From: Billgrantia saliphila
Lineage (GTDB): Bacteria; Pseudomonadota; Gammaproteobacteria; Pseudomonadales; Halomonadaceae
Assembly (NCBI RefSeq): GCF_002930105.1
Contig: NZ_PJRN01000008.1
Location: forward strand, 165,367 to 229,366
DNA: 64,000 nucleotides
Direction of reading: 5' to 3'
The translations under genes were made by a program, and so were the position numbers. Positions within the stretch are counted from its first letter, which is position 1, and each line of letters opens with the position of its first letter. Positions 62,990-64,000 of the stretch are shown here, piece after piece. The notes below the pieces were generated by a model, which was given only the letters and a program-made list of their open reading frames with translations, had not been told where the DNA came from and ran no database searches.

Positions 62990-63856
62990 TCAAGCCAGGG
63001 TATAGACGGTCTGGCCGCGCAGCCGGAATACCTTGCTGATATAGGAGAAGTTCTCCGAATGACCGGCGAACAGCAGGCCATCCGGCTTGAGCAGTGGTGC
63101 AAAACGCTGGAGAATTCGCGCCTGGGTCTCCTTGTCGAAATAGATCATGACATTGCGACAGAAGATGGCATCGAAAGGACCTTTTACCGGCCACTGCGGC
63201 GCCAGTAAATTCATCGGCAGGAACTCCACCAGCGAAGAGACTTCGGGGCGTATTCGCGCCAGCCCTTCGTGCGTCCCCTTGCCCTTCTGGAAGAAGCGCC
63301 TCACTCGCTCGTCTTCGAGCTTGCGGACTTGCTCTACCGGATAGACGCCCGCACGCGCCCGAGTCAGCGCTTCGGTATCGATATCGGTCGCCACCACTCG
63401 GGCCTCGGAGGCTCGGGCACCCAGATTCTCAAGCAGCGTCATGGCGAGGGAATAGGGTTCCTCGCCCGTGGACGCTGCCGCGCTCCATACCTTGACCGGC
63501 CCGCTGGCCTTGCGTATGTGCTCCGCCAGCAGGGGAAAGTGGTGCATCTCGCGGAAGAAGGCCGTGAGGTTGGTGGTCAGCGCGTTGGTGAAGGCTTCCC
63601 ACTCCCGGGCCTCGGGCTGGCGAGACAGCCGCGCCAGATAGTCGCTGAACCGTGTCAGGCCATGATGACGCAATCGCTTGGCCAGCCGGCTATAGACCAT
63701 CTCGCGTTTGTGCTCCGCCAGCACGATACCCGCACGCTGATAGATCAACTGACGAATCTGGGCGAAATCCTCGTCGGTCAGGATCAGGTCACGTTCGAGG
63801 TGACCCAGTCCGGACCACTGGTTCGGCTCCGCCCCGGGGGCCTGTGATTGAGTCAA
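62990..63856 (-). CDS. cheR: Chemotaxis methyltransferase CheR
   Basis: S-adenosylmethionine-dependent methyltransferase acting on receptor glutamates (288 aa). The N-terminal CheR_N domain has [19 protein letters not shown]; the catalytic domain has VKVWSAAASTGEEPYSLAM with the SAM motif, VATDIDTEALTRARAGVY, and FDAIFCRNVMIYFDKETQ. The start is likely the TTG at 63856, five bases after GGGAG and overlapping the stop of the preceding transducer gene (TTGA). A GTG at 63868 would add four residues. Length matches E. coli CheR (286). Confidence 0.95.
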   Translation of the reverse strand: MTQSQAPGAEPNQWSGLGHLERDLILTDEDFAQIRQLIYQRAGIVLAEHKREMVYSRLAKRLRHHGLTRFSDYLARLSRQPEAREWEAFTNALTTNLTAFFREMHHFPLLAEHIRKASGPVKVWSAAASTGEEPYSLAMTLLENLGARASEARVVATDIDTEALTRARAGVYPVEQVRKLEDERVRRFFQKGKGTHEGLARIRPEVSSLVEFLPMNLLAPQWPVKGPFDAIFCRNVMIYFDKETQARILQRFAPLLKPDGLLFAGHSENFSYISKVFRLRGQTVYTLA

Positions 63857-64000
63857 AATGTCTCCCACTCTTCATCGGCGGCCGCCGCCTTGCTTGGCTT
63901 GGCAGGCTCGCGCTTAACTGGAAGCGGATCATGATGCCGCTCTGTCGAAGCGGCACGTTGACGTTCTGCCACCTCCCCTTGCGCGGAGGTCTGCGCTTCT
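63853..64000 (-). CDS. Methyl-accepting chemotaxis protein, C-terminal end (partial)
   Basis: The window edge cuts a gene whose last 48 codons are present. The linker is rich in Ala, Lys and Pro (KREPAKPSKAAAAD), and the chain ends EEWETF, the WETF-type peptide that tethers CheR to receptors. This makes a second transducer the best reading. Its stop overlaps the predicted TTG start of cheR. The signalling domain itself is outside the window. Confidence 0.75.
   Translation of the reverse strand, partial: EAQTSAQGEVAERQRAASTERHHDPLPVKREPAKPSKAAAADEEWETF

Overview
The window is chromosomal DNA from a high-GC gammaproteobacterium, most likely a member of the Halomonadaceae (Halomonas or a close relative). 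This assignment is an inference from gene content: Pol II, MepA, HlyU, RNase T, Grx4, the CstA / CC-terminal small protein / ArsA-type ATPase trio, and a flhB-flhA-flhF-flhE-fliA flagellar block. No 16S rRNA or other decisive marker is present. I saw no tRNA, rRNA, CRISPR array, prophage or transposase. Coding is dense, with mostly short gaps.

Region 1 (1-11.7 kb): the 3'-truncated RND efflux pump and its periplasmic adaptor, which is frameshifted; a membrane protein of unknown function; DNA polymerase II; the murein endopeptidase MepA; a secreted alpha/beta hydrolase; a small lipoprotein; and a YetF-type (DUF421) protein with a lipoprotein-anchored short-chain dehydrogenase. Region 2 (11.8-19 kb, + strand): metG, a CHASE4-GGDEF diguanylate cyclase, an orphan RnfB, nth, a protein resembling carboxysomal carbonic anhydrase (CsoSCA) without carboxysome genes, and a YdcF protein.

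Region 3 (19-29 kb): the cstA / CC-terminal protein / ArsA-type ATPase operon faces an acetate-switch-like signalling cluster. That cluster holds a receiver-only response regulator, a membrane PAS protein fused to a DEDDh exonuclease, a small membrane protein, a sodium/solute-symporter histidine kinase (CrbS/CbrA type) and a DUF294 nucleotidyltransferase-like protein. Region 4 (29-40.6 kb): an eight-gene minus-strand operon for uptake and hydrolysis of a peptide- or amide-like compound (M81 MlrC-type peptidase, Dpp-type ABC transporter, M20 hydrolase, YtcJ-type amidohydrolase). It ends in a COG0523 GTPase that may be a metallochaperone for the hydrolases. A divergent IclR regulator faces it across two inverted repeats.

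Region 5 (40.6-45.5 kb): housekeeping genes hlyU-like, argG, rnt, an HPF/cold-shock fusion, grxD and argF. Region 6 (45.5-64 kb): motility. A motA-motB operon and an EAL-HDOD gene diverge from an intergenic region with two flagellar sigma28 promoters and a perfect FNR/Anr box. An AT-richer acyltransferase is inserted next. Then comes flhB-flhA-flhF-(P-loop-less flhG-like)-flhE-fliA, and a chemotaxis operon (MCP, cheR, cheB, MCP, cheY, cheZ) with a good terminator after cheZ.

The points most worth following up are the CstA/CC-terminal/ArsA module, the sensor-exonuclease cluster, the hydrolase operon with its own COG0523 protein, the enlarged FlhF next to a degenerate FlhG, and the sigma28/FNR intergenic region. 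None has been tested by a database search here.
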